From positions 1-64,000 of the IMG/VR virus record IMGVR_UViG_3300023181_000002: 64,000 bases of DNA. One strand, 5' to 3'. The translations under genes were made by a program, and so were the position numbers. The notes beneath the pieces are model-generated. The model worked only from the letters and a program-made list of their open reading frames with translations, was not told the DNA's origin and did no database searches. The DNA is from a virus. Every line of letters begins with the position of its first letter. The stretch's first letter is position 1. Shown here piece by piece: positions 21,523-29,570 of the stretch.

Positions 21523-21577
21523 TAAACCTTCTGTTAAAGTGTAAACTAATCATTAACTTTTATAATATACAATAATC

Positions 21578-22315
21578 ATGGGACGTTCAGACGAATTTAA
21601 AGCATCAAACCCTAATCCTGCAAAGTATTTCCTTGAATGGCGCAGCAATGAGAAATCATTCAGCTTCTACAATAAGGAAACAAAATTAAACGTGAAAGTA
21701 CCGCTTCCTTTTAGCTTCCTGGTATTGAAGCAACTACATACCGTCCGTGGCTGGAGTGATAAAGATTCTTGCGGAATATATTCTAACGAAGTTGCCAAGA
21801 TATCAGAAGAACCTTTAACGGTAAAATCCTTCAAGGGCGGTCTTCTTGGATCAGGACTTTACAGTAATATTAAACACCAGATTGGTGCAGCCGGAGCTGA
21901 ATATAATCGTAGCATTTACGCACTCTCTTCAAGGGGGGAACTTATCAATATCGCGTTTAAAGCCTCCAGTGTGAAAAGTTGGGGCGATTTCACAAAAAAT
22001 ATGAACGATAAACTAGAGCATCAGTGGGTAATAATCAAAAGCGCATCCGATGAAAAGAAAGGTGCTGTGAATTATTCCGTACCGGTGTTTGAGTTCGGAG
22101 ATAAAGTAACTGCGGAAATTTCTGCTATCGCCGATGCTAAGTATGACGAACTTGTCGCTTACTTGAAAGGGCACAAAGCTTCTCAAACTGCGGAAGAAGA
22201 AAAAGAAATTGTTGAAGAGACTGTTTCAAGAACTTCTGCTGTGAGTATGCCTCCCGTGAGTGAGCCGCCTATTGCTGATTTCTCAGAAGACGAAAGTGAC
22301 GACCTCCCCTTCTGA
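21578..22315 (+). CDS. Single-stranded DNA-binding protein
   Basis: 245 residues. The C-terminal about 40 residues are Pro/Ser/Glu-rich and end in DDLPF, the conserved acidic tip by which SSBs recruit replication partners. The N-terminal 200 residues are beta-rich (FSFYNKETKLNVKVPLPFSFLVL) and resemble the larger SSB-like proteins of Bacteroidota phages more than the classic 110-aa OB fold. It opens the recombination/replication cluster. Alternative: another DNA-binding protein with an SSB-type tail. Confidence 0.75.
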   Translation: MGRSDEFKASNPNPAKYFLEWRSNEKSFSFYNKETKLNVKVPLPFSFLVLKQLHTVRGWSDKDSCGIYSNEVAKISEEPLTVKSFKGGLLGSGLYSNIKHQIGAAGAEYNRSIYALSSRGELINIAFKASSVKSWGDFTKNMNDKLEHQWVIIKSASDEKKGAVNYSVPVFEFGDKVTAEISAIADAKYDELVAYLKGHKASQTAEEEKEIVEETVSRTSAVSMPPVSEPPIADFSEDESDDLPF

Positions 22316-22349
22316 TAACTACTTGATAATCAGTAACTTAAATGATAAA

Positions 22350-22664
22350 ATGAGAAACTTCCCTGATATCAAAAGTGCACACCATGCCGAGACGTATTTA
22401 TCCCTTAAAAGGCGCGACCCTGAAACTGTAAACGCTTTGATTAAGTATGTGGCAACACTGGGCATTATTCGGTATCAGGGAAAGTTCCATCAATACTACG
22501 AGTTCGACCCTATTACCGGAGCTTTGAATAGAGCTGTAGTAAGGTTAGATGGATTTATCTCAGAGGCTTCGATTGTAAAGAGGCGCGGTTATCAGTACGC
22601 TAGCGCATGGAATGATGAAAAAGCATTGGAATATTTTAAACAATTAAATCAGAACCACCAATGA
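22350..22664 (+). CDS. Hypothetical protein, 104 aa
   Basis: ATG 22350 (MRNFPDIKSAHHAE) avoids overlap with the SSB gene. Soluble alpha/beta sequence; VKRRGYQYASAWNDEKAL at the end. Overlaps the next gene by 4 nt. Confidence 0.6.
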   Translation: MRNFPDIKSAHHAETYLSLKRRDPETVNALIKYVATLGIIRYQGKFHQYYEFDPITGALNRAVVRLDGFISEASIVKRRGYQYASAWNDEKALEYFKQLNQNHQ

Positions 22665-22927
22665 AAGCTAAATTTTATCAAAAATTCTTCAACAACTTGA
22701 CCAAGGAGGAATTAGAAAAAGAAGTATTATTTATCTCGGAAGAGTATAGTTTATCGGGATATGTCAAGAAAATTAAAAAAGCTCCTCATAATCTACTTTG
22801 GGATGGAGAAGATGATCCGAGTCCACTACACACCAAGGCATACTTCTTAAAAGAAGGCCATGACGCAGAAGATGTAGAATCTTATGTGGTAGAAATTCAC
22901 AAAGGAGATATTGTAATTGAAATATGA
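22661..22927 (+). CDS. Hypothetical protein, 88 aa
   Basis: Lys-rich, no membrane segment (FNNLTKEELEKEVLFISEEYSLSGYVKKIKKAP). Lies between the SSB and DUF1351-like genes with ATGA overlaps on both sides, so probably part of the recombination module. Confidence 0.6.
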   Translation: MKAKFYQKFFNNLTKEELEKEVLFISEEYSLSGYVKKIKKAPHNLLWDGEDDPSPLHTKAYFLKEGHDAEDVESYVVEIHKGDIVIEI

Positions 22928-24021
22928 AAACAGAACCACAAATAGAAATCACACCTAACGAGGTTAAACTTATCCCGATCACCAAGATCGAGTCGGACAT
23001 TTTAGCGATAAAAGAGAAATGCAAATCGCTAAAGATTGAAAGTCCGACAGATAAAACCGGATTCAACAAGGTCGTCGAAAACCGTAAGGCGTTAAAAGCT
23101 TTGAATGTTCTTATCGAGAAGAATCGCAAAAGTCTTGTTGAAGAGTCAGTTTCCTGGCAGAAACAAGTAAACTCAGCTGCCCGTAAGTTGTCCGCTATGG
23201 TGGATGAAATCAAGACCCCTCTCGAGTTTATGGAGAGCGAGTTCATCCTTGCGGGGGAACATGAGAAGATGCGTGTCGAAGCAGAGAAGCAAGCCAAGGT
23301 GCAACAACGCGCTGAAAAAATACTCGCTCTCAACGCACGCTACAACGGCACCCACTTCATCCTTGGGCAGGTACAAATCAGCCAGGCTGCGATAGAAAAG
23401 TTGAGCGATGAGGATTTTGAAGGAGAATTAGCTTTAATGACGCAAGAGTCAGAAGCAATCCTTGAAGCGGATCGCCTTGAGAAGGAGCGACAACTCGCAG
23501 AGAAGACCCGGTTAGAAGAGGAGCGTAAAGAGTTGGAAGCTTTACGGGCTAAACTTGAAGAGAAGGAGAAAGCGTTGAATGAAAAAGAAGCAGCGAAAGG
23601 TGAGACTGCCGCTAAATTACTTGTTAATGGCACAGACTCCGAAGCGGAAGCTATAAAAGAAGAGTTTGACGCTAAGAGAGAATCCGTAGAAAGTTCTTTT
23701 GTGAATAACTTATTTCCGAAGTCTGTCATGGATCAGATTGATACAATTATTAATAATGAGAGTCCGCAAGCAGAGAAGAAATTAGCGGATATGAGCGAAG
23801 ATTCAATATTCACACTTTTAAACGAAACTACAGGCAGGAGAGACTTTATAAATCAACCCGCAGAAATCATCGGAGAAGCCATCACCGAACCGGAAGACAT
23901 GAATATATTATTCGCCTTGGAGCAGTACGCAGCAGAGTTGTACGGCAGTAAACCCTCTTTGGCGAAAGCCTTTAAAGAAGGTGCACTCTGGATGCAGGAG
24001 AAATTGAAAATTGTTGAGTAA
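22924..24021 (+). CDS. DUF1351-like coiled-coil protein of the recombination cluster
   Basis: 365 residues. The N-terminal third (IKEKCKSLKIESPTDKTGFNKVVENRKALKALNVLIEKNRKSL...) matches the DUF1351 plan, followed by a long Glu/Lys/Arg/Ala coiled coil (about 175-225) and a C-terminal helical domain. DUF1351 genes commonly sit beside SSAP/SSB recombination genes. A 9-bp hairpin terminator follows. Confidence 0.65.
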   Translation: MKTEPQIEITPNEVKLIPITKIESDILAIKEKCKSLKIESPTDKTGFNKVVENRKALKALNVLIEKNRKSLVEESVSWQKQVNSAARKLSAMVDEIKTPLEFMESEFILAGEHEKMRVEAEKQAKVQQRAEKILALNARYNGTHFILGQVQISQAAIEKLSDEDFEGELALMTQESEAILEADRLEKERQLAEKTRLEEERKELEALRAKLEEKEKALNEKEAAKGETAAKLLVNGTDSEAEAIKEEFDAKRESVESSFVNNLFPKSVMDQIDTIINNESPQAEKKLADMSEDSIFTLLNETTGRRDFINQPAEIIGEAITEPEDMNILFALEQYAAELYGSKPSLAKAFKEGALWMQEKLKIVE

Positions 24022-24031
24022 GATAGTTTTT

Positions 24032-24063
24032 ACTTGTAGAGGGATATTCCTTCTACAAGTTTT
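24032..24063 (+). terminator. Terminator after the DUF1351-like gene
   Basis: ACTTGTAGA (24032-24040) is perfectly complementary to TCTACAAGT (24052-24060), followed by TTTCT. Confidence 0.75.
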
Positions 24064-24099
24064 CTAAAAGAAATTCCACTTTAAAACCAGAACCACAAC

Positions 24100-24549
24100 A
24101 TGTTTTACAAAGCAACCATCAAATACCAAGAGCAAACCCCTAAAGGGAAGATTAAAACGATTTCTGAACAGTATCTGTTCGATTCGGTCTCATTTACTGA
24201 AGTTGAAGCAAGACTGGCGCAGATGCAACTTGACGGAGAAATTCATTTGGATATCGCTGTCGAAGCGATTGCTAAATACAACGCTGGTGAGATCATATTT
24301 CATGCAGATCCCGAAAAAGATGACCTTAAATGGTATCGATTGAAATATTATTATCTCGACGGAGTTGAAGAAGAGCAGCCTAAACGCGTCACCGGTTACA
24401 TGATGATCCAAGATGTAGATTCGAAGAGTGCACTTTGGACAGCAGCTACCCGTTTTCAGACGTGGCTTGTGACGGTTTTTGCAGGAAGTTTATCCGAGAC
24501 GAAAATCTTAAGAATCTTTCCCTATAAAAAGGACAACGATAAAGGTTAA
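24100..24549 (+). CDS. DUF4494 family protein
   Basis: 149 residues. FYKATIKYQE...KTISEQYLFDSVSFTEVEARLAQM is the N-terminal signature of DUF4494, a family I know almost only from Bacteroidota and their phages. Preceded by the AGAACCAC motif (24089-24096) and bracketed by hairpins at 24032 and 24566, so it may be a monocistronic unit. Function unknown. Confidence 0.85.
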   Translation: MFYKATIKYQEQTPKGKIKTISEQYLFDSVSFTEVEARLAQMQLDGEIHLDIAVEAIAKYNAGEIIFHADPEKDDLKWYRLKYYYLDGVEEEQPKRVTGYMMIQDVDSKSALWTAATRFQTWLVTVFAGSLSETKILRIFPYKKDNDKG

Positions 24550-24565
24550 GGGTTAGGAGTTCAAT

Positions 24566-24596
24566 TCTTCCGGGGATATTCTCCGGAAGATATTTT
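24566..24596 (+). terminator. Terminator after the DUF4494 gene
   Basis: TCTTCCGG (24566-24573) pairs with CCGGAAGA (24583-24590) and is followed by TATTTT. Confidence 0.7.
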
Positions 24597-24613
24597 AAAC
24601 AAGAAAAATAATC

Positions 24614-24889
24614 ATGCAAAATATCGACAGAATAAACAGCATAATAGAATCATTCTCTTCGCTGGATGATGCAGAGAAAAACAGCCTACTGATCTCTTTG
24701 ATGGAACGTACGCAGGCAAGTAGACTCCTGACAGTTACGGAAGCTGAGAAGGTTAAATCTGACACGGAGAAAGCGATGCTTGATCTTGAGAAGGCGATCA
24801 GGAAGATGAAATTCTCTCAATATCCTGTTTCGGAAAGTGAACATCTATCATCCGGCAACGCAACGACGAGATTGAATGGACATGCCTGA
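24614..24889 (+). CDS. Helical hypothetical protein, 91 aa
   Basis: Charged helices (EKVKSDTEKAMLDLEKAIRKMKF) suggest a short coiled coil. The C-terminus overlaps the next gene. Not recognised. Confidence 0.6.
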   Translation: MQNIDRINSIIESFSSLDDAEKNSLLISLMERTQASRLLTVTEAEKVKSDTEKAMLDLEKAIRKMKFSQYPVSESEHLSSGNATTRLNGHA

Positions 24890-25100
24890 AATTGAAATTA
24901 CAGACACCTTCAGATATCCGGAGGGTAAATACAAAGGAGTCCGCATCGGGCTTATCCCTGAAGCATTATTGAGGGCAGAGCTGGATTTCGGAAAGACTCT
25001 TCGTAAAAGGCAAAACAAACCACTCAGAGAATACTTGATTAAAAAACTTTATGGAAACGAAGAGGGAAGTGTTAATCCGGCAGATACAAGCATTGAATAG
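24876..25100 (+). CDS. Hypothetical protein, 74 aa
   Basis: FRYPEGKYKGVRIGLIPEALLRAELDF... with a basic centre (KTLRKRQNKPLREYLIKKLYG). Start at 24876 or 24882. A nested small gene begins at 25051 in another frame. Not recognised. Confidence 0.55.
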   Translation: MDMPEIEITDTFRYPEGKYKGVRIGLIPEALLRAELDFGKTLRKRQNKPLREYLIKKLYGNEEGSVNPADTSIE

Positions 25101-25194
25101 TCAGCTCTTGACAACGAAGACGGAGGTGATCATTCGGAATTGTAACAGAACCATTAAAATTTTACAGGAACAACTTAAAAATTTACCGAGATGA
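25051..25194 (+). CDS. Small helical protein, 47 aa
   Basis: ATG 25051 lies inside the 3' end of the previous gene, and the stop overlaps the next start as ATGA. METKREVLIRQIQALNSQLL...ILQEQLKNL is a single amphipathic helix, likely coiled coil. Filling the gap so neatly supports it as a real gene. Confidence 0.55.
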   Translation: METKREVLIRQIQALNSQLLTTKTEVIIRNCNRTIKILQEQLKNLPR

Positions 25195-25463
25195 AATTTA
25201 AAATTCCAACAGATGTATATGTAGATGTAATATCGATAAACAACGTATTGGTAAATACATCTTCTGGAAAGAAAAAAGTAAAAAGATTAATTGAGCTTGA
25301 TTTCGTAGAGTTTGTGATATTACAAGACCCGAAAGTTAGATACCAATCTTTGGATGATTTTTCAGGAGTATCTGCAATAAAATGTAAACAAACTGACGAA
25401 TGGTATCTTTCAGAGAATATAAAAAATAAGGCGTTAATGTTTAGACCAATAGATAGATCATGA
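25191..25463 (+). CDS. Hypothetical protein, 90 aa
   Basis: Beta-rich start (FKIPTDVYVDVISINNVLV) and Lys-rich loop. ATGA overlaps on both sides. Not recognised. Confidence 0.6.
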   Translation: MKFKIPTDVYVDVISINNVLVNTSSGKKKVKRLIELDFVEFVILQDPKVRYQSLDDFSGVSAIKCKQTDEWYLSENIKNKALMFRPIDRS

Positions 25464-25744
25464 AATCATACAAAGAAATAGTACATGGATTACTGATCAC
25501 CGAGCTTGCTAATCACATAATATCTGAAGAAGAGGTTGCCAAGAGGCTTTCTAAAGGTTATGTCACTTACACTCTTGAATTACAAGAAAAAGCAGCCGGC
25601 ATGTATGCTCAACAAGTGGCGGAAAGTATTAAAGAACAAATTAAAGAGAATGTTTTCGAAATGCTTAAAGAGGAAGAACTCAATCCATTATTCGTTCAGA
25701 AGATTTTATCAAGCATTATTAACCCTCAGACCATACTCCCATGA
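25460..25744 (+). CDS. Helical hypothetical protein, 94 aa
   Basis: Almost wholly helical, with VAESIKEQIKENVFEMLKEEEL in the middle; probably a small adaptor. Overlaps both neighbours by 4 nt. Not recognised. Confidence 0.6.
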   Translation: MKSYKEIVHGLLITELANHIISEEEVAKRLSKGYVTYTLELQEKAAGMYAQQVAESIKEQIKENVFEMLKEEELNPLFVQKILSSIINPQTILP

Positions 25745-25995
25745 CAACCGACAAAGAATGGCTATTCACAGCCGACAGCTCTTATTTCTCGTGCACCGAG
25801 AAAGTATACACCGAAAAACGCCTCAACCACTTATGCAAATTCGTCAAGAAAGCACATGACAGGAATTTCTTGAAGGAGAACATCAAGCCAAGCTACATCC
25901 ACGACAGGGTTAAATATAGAGCGTGGCAGAAGTTAGAAAGAACCGCACGATTAAAAGTAACTATAGAACCTTATACTTATGCCAATGCACAATGA
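25741..25995 (+). CDS. Hypothetical protein, 84 aa
   Basis: Basic C-terminal half (HDRVKYRAWQKLERTARLKV). Overlaps the following gene by 17 nt. Not recognised. Confidence 0.6.
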   Translation: MTTDKEWLFTADSSYFSCTEKVYTEKRLNHLCKFVKKAHDRNFLKENIKPSYIHDRVKYRAWQKLERTARLKVTIEPYTYANAQ

Positions 25996-26341
25996 TTGGG
26001 CACGAGAAGCCCTGAATTACACCATCAAAGCGATTACCCATATCGAAAGCGGCGAACAAGGTTTAACTCAGCGTCACCGCCTCAGAAAGCTCCTTGAAAG
26101 GCCATTACTCTACATGGAGCATCACCAGGATACCGCTGAATTCGAATCTTCTGACAAAGTACTCTTTCACAAGATACTCCTGAGCGCGACTATCCTGTCG
26201 GAGAACACCTACACGCCAGAGGAAACCTTGAGAAGGTTGAAAATCCAAGAGGTTGACCTTTGGGAATATTTAGGCGAATCGCCTGCTATACATGATCAGA
26301 ACCAGCTTAAAATTGACTTTGATGGAACAGATAAAAATTGA
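25979..26341 (+). CDS. Helical protein with a clamp-binding-like peptide
   Basis: 120 residues, helical (HNDWAREALNYTIKAITHIE...). Near the end it carries QLKIDF at 109-114, close to the QLxLxF beta-clamp-binding consensus, and its gene overlaps the start of the phage clamp gene by 20 nt. It may tether to or regulate the clamp; the overall fold is unrecognised. Confidence 0.55.
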   Translation: MPMHNDWAREALNYTIKAITHIESGEQGLTQRHRLRKLLERPLLYMEHHQDTAEFESSDKVLFHKILLSATILSENTYTPEETLRRLKIQEVDLWEYLGESPAIHDQNQLKIDFDGTDKN

Positions 26342-27494
26342 GTTAAGGTCTAAGGACTTACTGAAAGCCTTCGCCGTTTTGTCAGCAGCTATACCGGCAA
26401 ATCCACTCGTTCCATTATATGCCTACGTGAAATTCGAAGTGTACAACGGCTCAAAAAGGATATTCCTGACAGCGACTGACAGCAAGATTACCGTAAAGGC
26501 GTTTCTTGAAGCATCCTCTGTTGAAATATTCACTTCAGAGAAGAGTTTTTGTCTAACATATACTGATAGCAAGGCTCTGTTGGGATCGCTTCCTGACGCG
26601 CCTATTTCGCTGGTTTACTCCAGTGAAGGGGTTAACTTCGACGTGAATATCATCAGCCAGACGCATGATTACAAATTAACAGGGGAAGATGCGAAGCTGT
26701 TTCCTGAAACGAAGCAAACCGGGACGGATCATTTTGTGATCGATGCCGCGCAATTGAAAGAAGGGATCGGGTATTTACAACCAATTATACCTCCTTCAAA
26801 GGATACTGAGTTCAGACCTTATCTTGCGGGGATATACTTTGATTTCAAACCTGATTACGTTACCCTTGTCGCTTTCGACGGGAATATGTCTTTAGCAATC
26901 TTTGAGACGGATATCGAATCGCCAGGGTTCGCTTCTTTTACGCTTCCTTCAAGAGCGGTGAAACTTTTATGGGATATTCTCTCGAACGGGTCCGATCCTG
27001 TAGGGTTTACCCTCTCAGAGAAGCAGGTTTCGATTGAGTACGGGAATGTGTACTTAACAGCTACACTTATGGAAGGGAATTTTCCTCCTTACAAGGCCGT
27101 AGTTACACCCGACCCTATGTTAACCGCAACTGTTGACATAGACCTGTGGAAGCCTGCTTTAACCCGAGCGATGATTTTCTCAGACAGTAACCGCGAAGCA
27201 TTGCACGCTTTTCAGGAAGACCTTTTGTTCATTACCTCTGAAGATGTCTACCTGTCAAAAAAATCCTCTCAGGACATTTCTTTGGAAGACCGCACCGGAG
27301 ATTCACTGGAGATATGCTTGAATGGAGATAAACTGTTGAAGTTGCTTTCGTCAGTGGGTGGCCCCGGGCAGGTGGAGATTAAAAAAGCGCACGAGAAAGC
27401 GGTAGTCCCTTCAATGTACATCTCGACGAAGGTGAATCATGGGAGATCGGCTTCATTCTTTATTATGCCTATTGTTAGAAATAATCAGTTGTAA
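26322..27494 (+). CDS. dnaN-like: DNA polymerase III beta-subunit-like sliding clamp
   Basis: 390 residues from ATG 26322 (MEQIKIELRSKDLL), chosen over 26292 inside the previous gene. Length and plan match bacterial clamps: three similar domains, with YLAGIYFDFKPDYVTLVAFDGNMSLAIFE as the domain-2 signature, EGNFPPYKAV, and a C-terminal SFFIMPI corresponding to the YLIMPM ending. It encircles DNA and tethers polymerase. A phage clamp of this bacterial type is unusual and no polymerase is seen nearby, so it may capture the host polymerase. Confidence 0.85.
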   Translation: MEQIKIELRSKDLLKAFAVLSAAIPANPLVPLYAYVKFEVYNGSKRIFLTATDSKITVKAFLEASSVEIFTSEKSFCLTYTDSKALLGSLPDAPISLVYSSEGVNFDVNIISQTHDYKLTGEDAKLFPETKQTGTDHFVIDAAQLKEGIGYLQPIIPPSKDTEFRPYLAGIYFDFKPDYVTLVAFDGNMSLAIFETDIESPGFASFTLPSRAVKLLWDILSNGSDPVGFTLSEKQVSIEYGNVYLTATLMEGNFPPYKAVVTPDPMLTATVDIDLWKPALTRAMIFSDSNREALHAFQEDLLFITSEDVYLSKKSSQDISLEDRTGDSLEICLNGDKLLKLLSSVGGPGQVEIKKAHEKAVVPSMYISTKVNHGRSASFFIMPIVRNNQL

Positions 27495-27496
27495 AT

Positions 27497-27706
27497 ATGG
27501 ATTTCATTGTTAATTGCCAAGCTAATTATCGGGATGAATTTAAAAATATTGTTACCAAAGAATATGCTATCAATGTGAAAACTCCTTCATTTGAACCATA
27601 TCTTAAAAATAACAATACGCTTAAATTATTCCTCTTGAACTCGATATTTAAGAATCCAGATTCAAGTAAAGTTAATTTAATTATTACAGGTATAATCAAA
27701 CGATAA
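27497..27706 (+). CDS. Small hypothetical protein, 69 aa
   Basis: MDFIVNCQANYRDEFKNIV... small soluble protein; its last base overlaps the next start. Not recognised. Confidence 0.55.
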   Translation: MDFIVNCQANYRDEFKNIVTKEYAINVKTPSFEPYLKNNNTLKLFLLNSIFKNPDSSKVNLIITGIIKR

Positions 27707-28224
27707 TGTCAAACTGGGAAGGAAAAACTAAAAAGCCAAAAACGGATGAGTGGTACACACCCAAGTATATATTCGATGCTTTGGGATGTAAATTCGACAC
27801 TGACGTAGCAGCGCCAGAAGATAAGAGATTCGTTCACACTCCAACAAAATATTTTATAACGAAGAATTCAAAAGGAGATGATCGTTCTTGGTGTGGCATG
27901 GTTTGGTGCAACCCTCCTTTTTCGGGTAGATCCGGTAAAAGCTGGTGGTTGAATGAGATGTATGAATACGGGAACGGTATTGCGCTAACCCCCGATAGGA
28001 CATCCGCTCCATGGTGGCCTATCGCTGCCAAGCAGTGTGACGCTTTAATGTTTGTTACGGGTAAAATTAAATTCATTCAGCCTGACGGAACTACCGCTAA
28101 TTCGCCAGGAAATGGAACAACTTTATTTGCCTATGGCGCACGAGCTGTTGAGGCTTTATACACTGCACAGGAAAGAGGATTAGGTATAGTAATGATATAT
28201 TCACAAATAATATCCGAACCATGA
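27706..28224 (+). CDS. dam-like: Phage N6-adenine DNA methyltransferase (Dam-type)
   Basis: 172 residues. DEWYTPKYIFDALG (14-27) and WCNPPFSG (NPPF at 69-72) are the conserved start and catalytic motif of the phage DNA N-6-adenine-methyltransferase family (PF05869). SAM-dependent methylation of adenine probably protects phage DNA. Within the replication cluster, with 4-nt overlaps to the next gene. Confidence 0.9.
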   Translation: MSNWEGKTKKPKTDEWYTPKYIFDALGCKFDTDVAAPEDKRFVHTPTKYFITKNSKGDDRSWCGMVWCNPPFSGRSGKSWWLNEMYEYGNGIALTPDRTSAPWWPIAAKQCDALMFVTGKIKFIQPDGTTANSPGNGTTLFAYGARAVEALYTAQERGLGIVMIYSQIISEP

Positions 28225-28565
28225 GCAAATACCTAAAAGGCGACATCCACTTCCTGCTCAACAACCTCATCAAGCAAGCCGATGAAAATAAACCCTGGCA
28301 GGATGCAACCATTTACAATAACCATCTCAGGGATTTAAAAGAATACATCACCTATCTTGAAGGGAATCAGCAGCAGGAGTGGTTGCCGATAGCATTAGCC
28401 AATCCGGAGGATACTATTTTAGGGTACTATCCAGAAGGACAATTAGAAGACAGTCCTATGCAGGTAATGCGCATGAGTCATGGCATGTGGAGCGATGCGG
28501 TTTATCATGAGTGGCATGCAGAACCGACTCATTTTCTTCCATTGCCTAAACCGCCAAGAGTATGA
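28221..28565 (+). CDS. DUF551-containing protein
   Basis: 114 residues. A helical N-terminus, then EWLPIALANPED...VYHEWHAEPTHFLPLPKPP, the W...P and THxxPLPxPP hallmarks of DUF551. Common in phages; unknown function. A weaker relative is at 19526. Confidence 0.8.
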   Translation: MSKYLKGDIHFLLNNLIKQADENKPWQDATIYNNHLRDLKEYITYLEGNQQQEWLPIALANPEDTILGYYPEGQLEDSPMQVMRMSHGMWSDAVYHEWHAEPTHFLPLPKPPRV

Positions 28566-28828
28566 GCACAGAACCGAAAAAGATAAAATCAGCATCAGAA
28601 TTTAGCGCGAAAGTTTTTATTGAATTAACTGAAGTGGAAGCAAGAGCATTAGAAGCTATTGCCGGATATTCAGTAAAAGACTTCCTGAGAATATTTTACG
28701 AACACTTAGGCAAGTCTTATTTGCAACCACACGAAAAAGGAGTCGCTTCTTTATTCAGCACTATAAAAGGCGAAATTCCAAAGCATCTATCCCGAATAGA
28801 TAAAACTCGTAAAATATGGAACGAATGA
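28562..28828 (+). CDS. Conserved Bacteroidota phage protein (ALEAIAGYSVKDFL)
   Basis: 88 residues. ELTEVEARALEAIAGYSVKDFLRIFYEHLGKSYLQPHEKGVASLF matches a recurring family in Bacteroidota phages. Unknown role; overlaps both neighbours by 4 nt. Confidence 0.7.
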   Translation: MSTEPKKIKSASEFSAKVFIELTEVEARALEAIAGYSVKDFLRIFYEHLGKSYLQPHEKGVASLFSTIKGEIPKHLSRIDKTRKIWNE

Positions 28829-28980
28829 GCAAATCACCTCCCGAAGATATCCTCTCCAAAGCCAGGCAATACGCGGCTTCTGTGAGCAAGAATGAATCCT
28901 ATCAGCAGCACCTGATTAAGGCTTATCTGGAAGGGTATCTCGGAAGATATTTGGTTAAACAAAACCCCAAAAAAACATGA
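28825..28980 (+). CDS. Small hypothetical protein, 51 aa
   Basis: ATG 28825 forms an ATGA overlap with the previous stop (ATG 28816 is also in frame). MSKSPPEDILSKARQYAASV... helical, ends KQNPKKT; its stop overlaps the next ATG. Confidence 0.55.
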   Translation: MSKSPPEDILSKARQYAASVSKNESYQQHLIKAYLEGYLGRYLVKQNPKKT

Positions 28981-29219
28981 TAAGCACAGCAGAATACTAC
29001 ATAGCACAGTGTGATAACTGTGGAGAGGCTTGGGTGAATGATCATTATGGATGGTCTGCAATGAATGACAAAGACGGACTTATCGAAATAATGAAAAACG
29101 ATGAGTGGCACTTTGGAGATGGTATCGACGGAGAAGAAGGTAAGTGTTACTGCCCCAAATGTTATAGCTTTAATGATGAAGATGTTTTCAAGTTAGTTAC
29201 ACCAATAAACGAAAAATAG
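28977..29219 (+). CDS. Zinc-ribbon protein, 80 aa
   Basis: Two Cys pairs, CDNCGEAW near residue 12 and CYCPKC near residue 58, form a plausible zinc ribbon around an acidic middle. Nucleic-acid or protein binding is likely. Confidence 0.65.
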   Translation: MISTAEYYIAQCDNCGEAWVNDHYGWSAMNDKDGLIEIMKNDEWHFGDGIDGEEGKCYCPKCYSFNDEDVFKLVTPINEK

Positions 29220-29221
29220 AC

Positions 29222-29386
29222 ATGTTATACTGCATCAGAATTGAAAGAGAACTCGAAGAAGTAATGATTCAACATGAGCACTTCGATACGCCACCTACAG
29301 ATGAAGATATTCTCGATTATATCGACACGCTCGATATTAATTATCAGCCCGATTATGGAAAGTTTGAATATTATCCGGTTGGATAG
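29222..29386 (+). CDS. Small acidic hypothetical protein, 54 aa
   Basis: ATG 29222, 2 nt after the previous stop. MLYCIRIERELEEVMIQHEHF... strongly acidic. Its stop codon abuts the promoter at 29387. Confidence 0.5.
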   Translation: MLYCIRIERELEEVMIQHEHFDTPPTDEDILDYIDTLDINYQPDYGKFEYYPVG

Positions 29387-29417
29387 TTGACTTTGTAAAG
29401 ATTTCTTTCGAAGTTTG
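29387..29417 (+). promoter_or_regulatory. Promoter of the 29.4-kb RNA element
   Basis: TTG at 29387-29389 and GAAGTTTG at 29410-29417, again 23 nt between starts (compare GACCTTTG at 6464). Predicted start about 29424, immediately before the structured RNA. Confidence 0.55.
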
Positions 29418-29424
29418 TGTTGGT

Positions 29425-29556
29425 CAAAAGAGGCCCATCCCTTGAGAAAGGATGTATACTAGACAAGTATTAATTTACCCAAAAGGGTTCGGTATTGAGG
29501 GTTGTCTAGGCTCTCTACTTGGTTACTCAAACCGCCGAAGCCTTTTGGGATTTTTT
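29425..29556 (+). ncRNA. Pseudoknotted RNA with terminator-like stem, upstream of a PD-(D/E)XK nuclease gene
   Basis: CATCC/GGATG forms a small hairpin (29436-29440 with 29450-29454). CTAGACAA (29459-29466) pairs with TTGTCTAG (29502-29509). Within that loop CCCAAAAGGGTTCGG (29478-29492) pairs, with one bulge, with CCGAAGCCTTTTGGG (29535-29549), followed by ATTTTTTAT. The two long stems interleave as an H-type pseudoknot or exclude each other as antiterminator and terminator. The element ends 15-22 nt before the nuclease ATG, exactly like the element at 11644-11748. No known riboswitch class recognised. Confidence 0.65.
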
Positions 29557-29570
29557 ATGACTAAATTTTT

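Noticed and set aside
22773-23333. 186-codon minus-strand frame opposite the DUF1351-like gene
   Set aside because: Lies wholly antisense to well-supported plus-strand genes and is Ser/Phe/Leu-rich, as expected for the complement of Glu/Lys codons.
29425-29556. Known riboswitch (preQ1-II, SAM-II type pseudoknots)
   Set aside because: Topology is similar, but the conserved ligand-binding sequences are absent as far as I can judge and the downstream gene is a nuclease.
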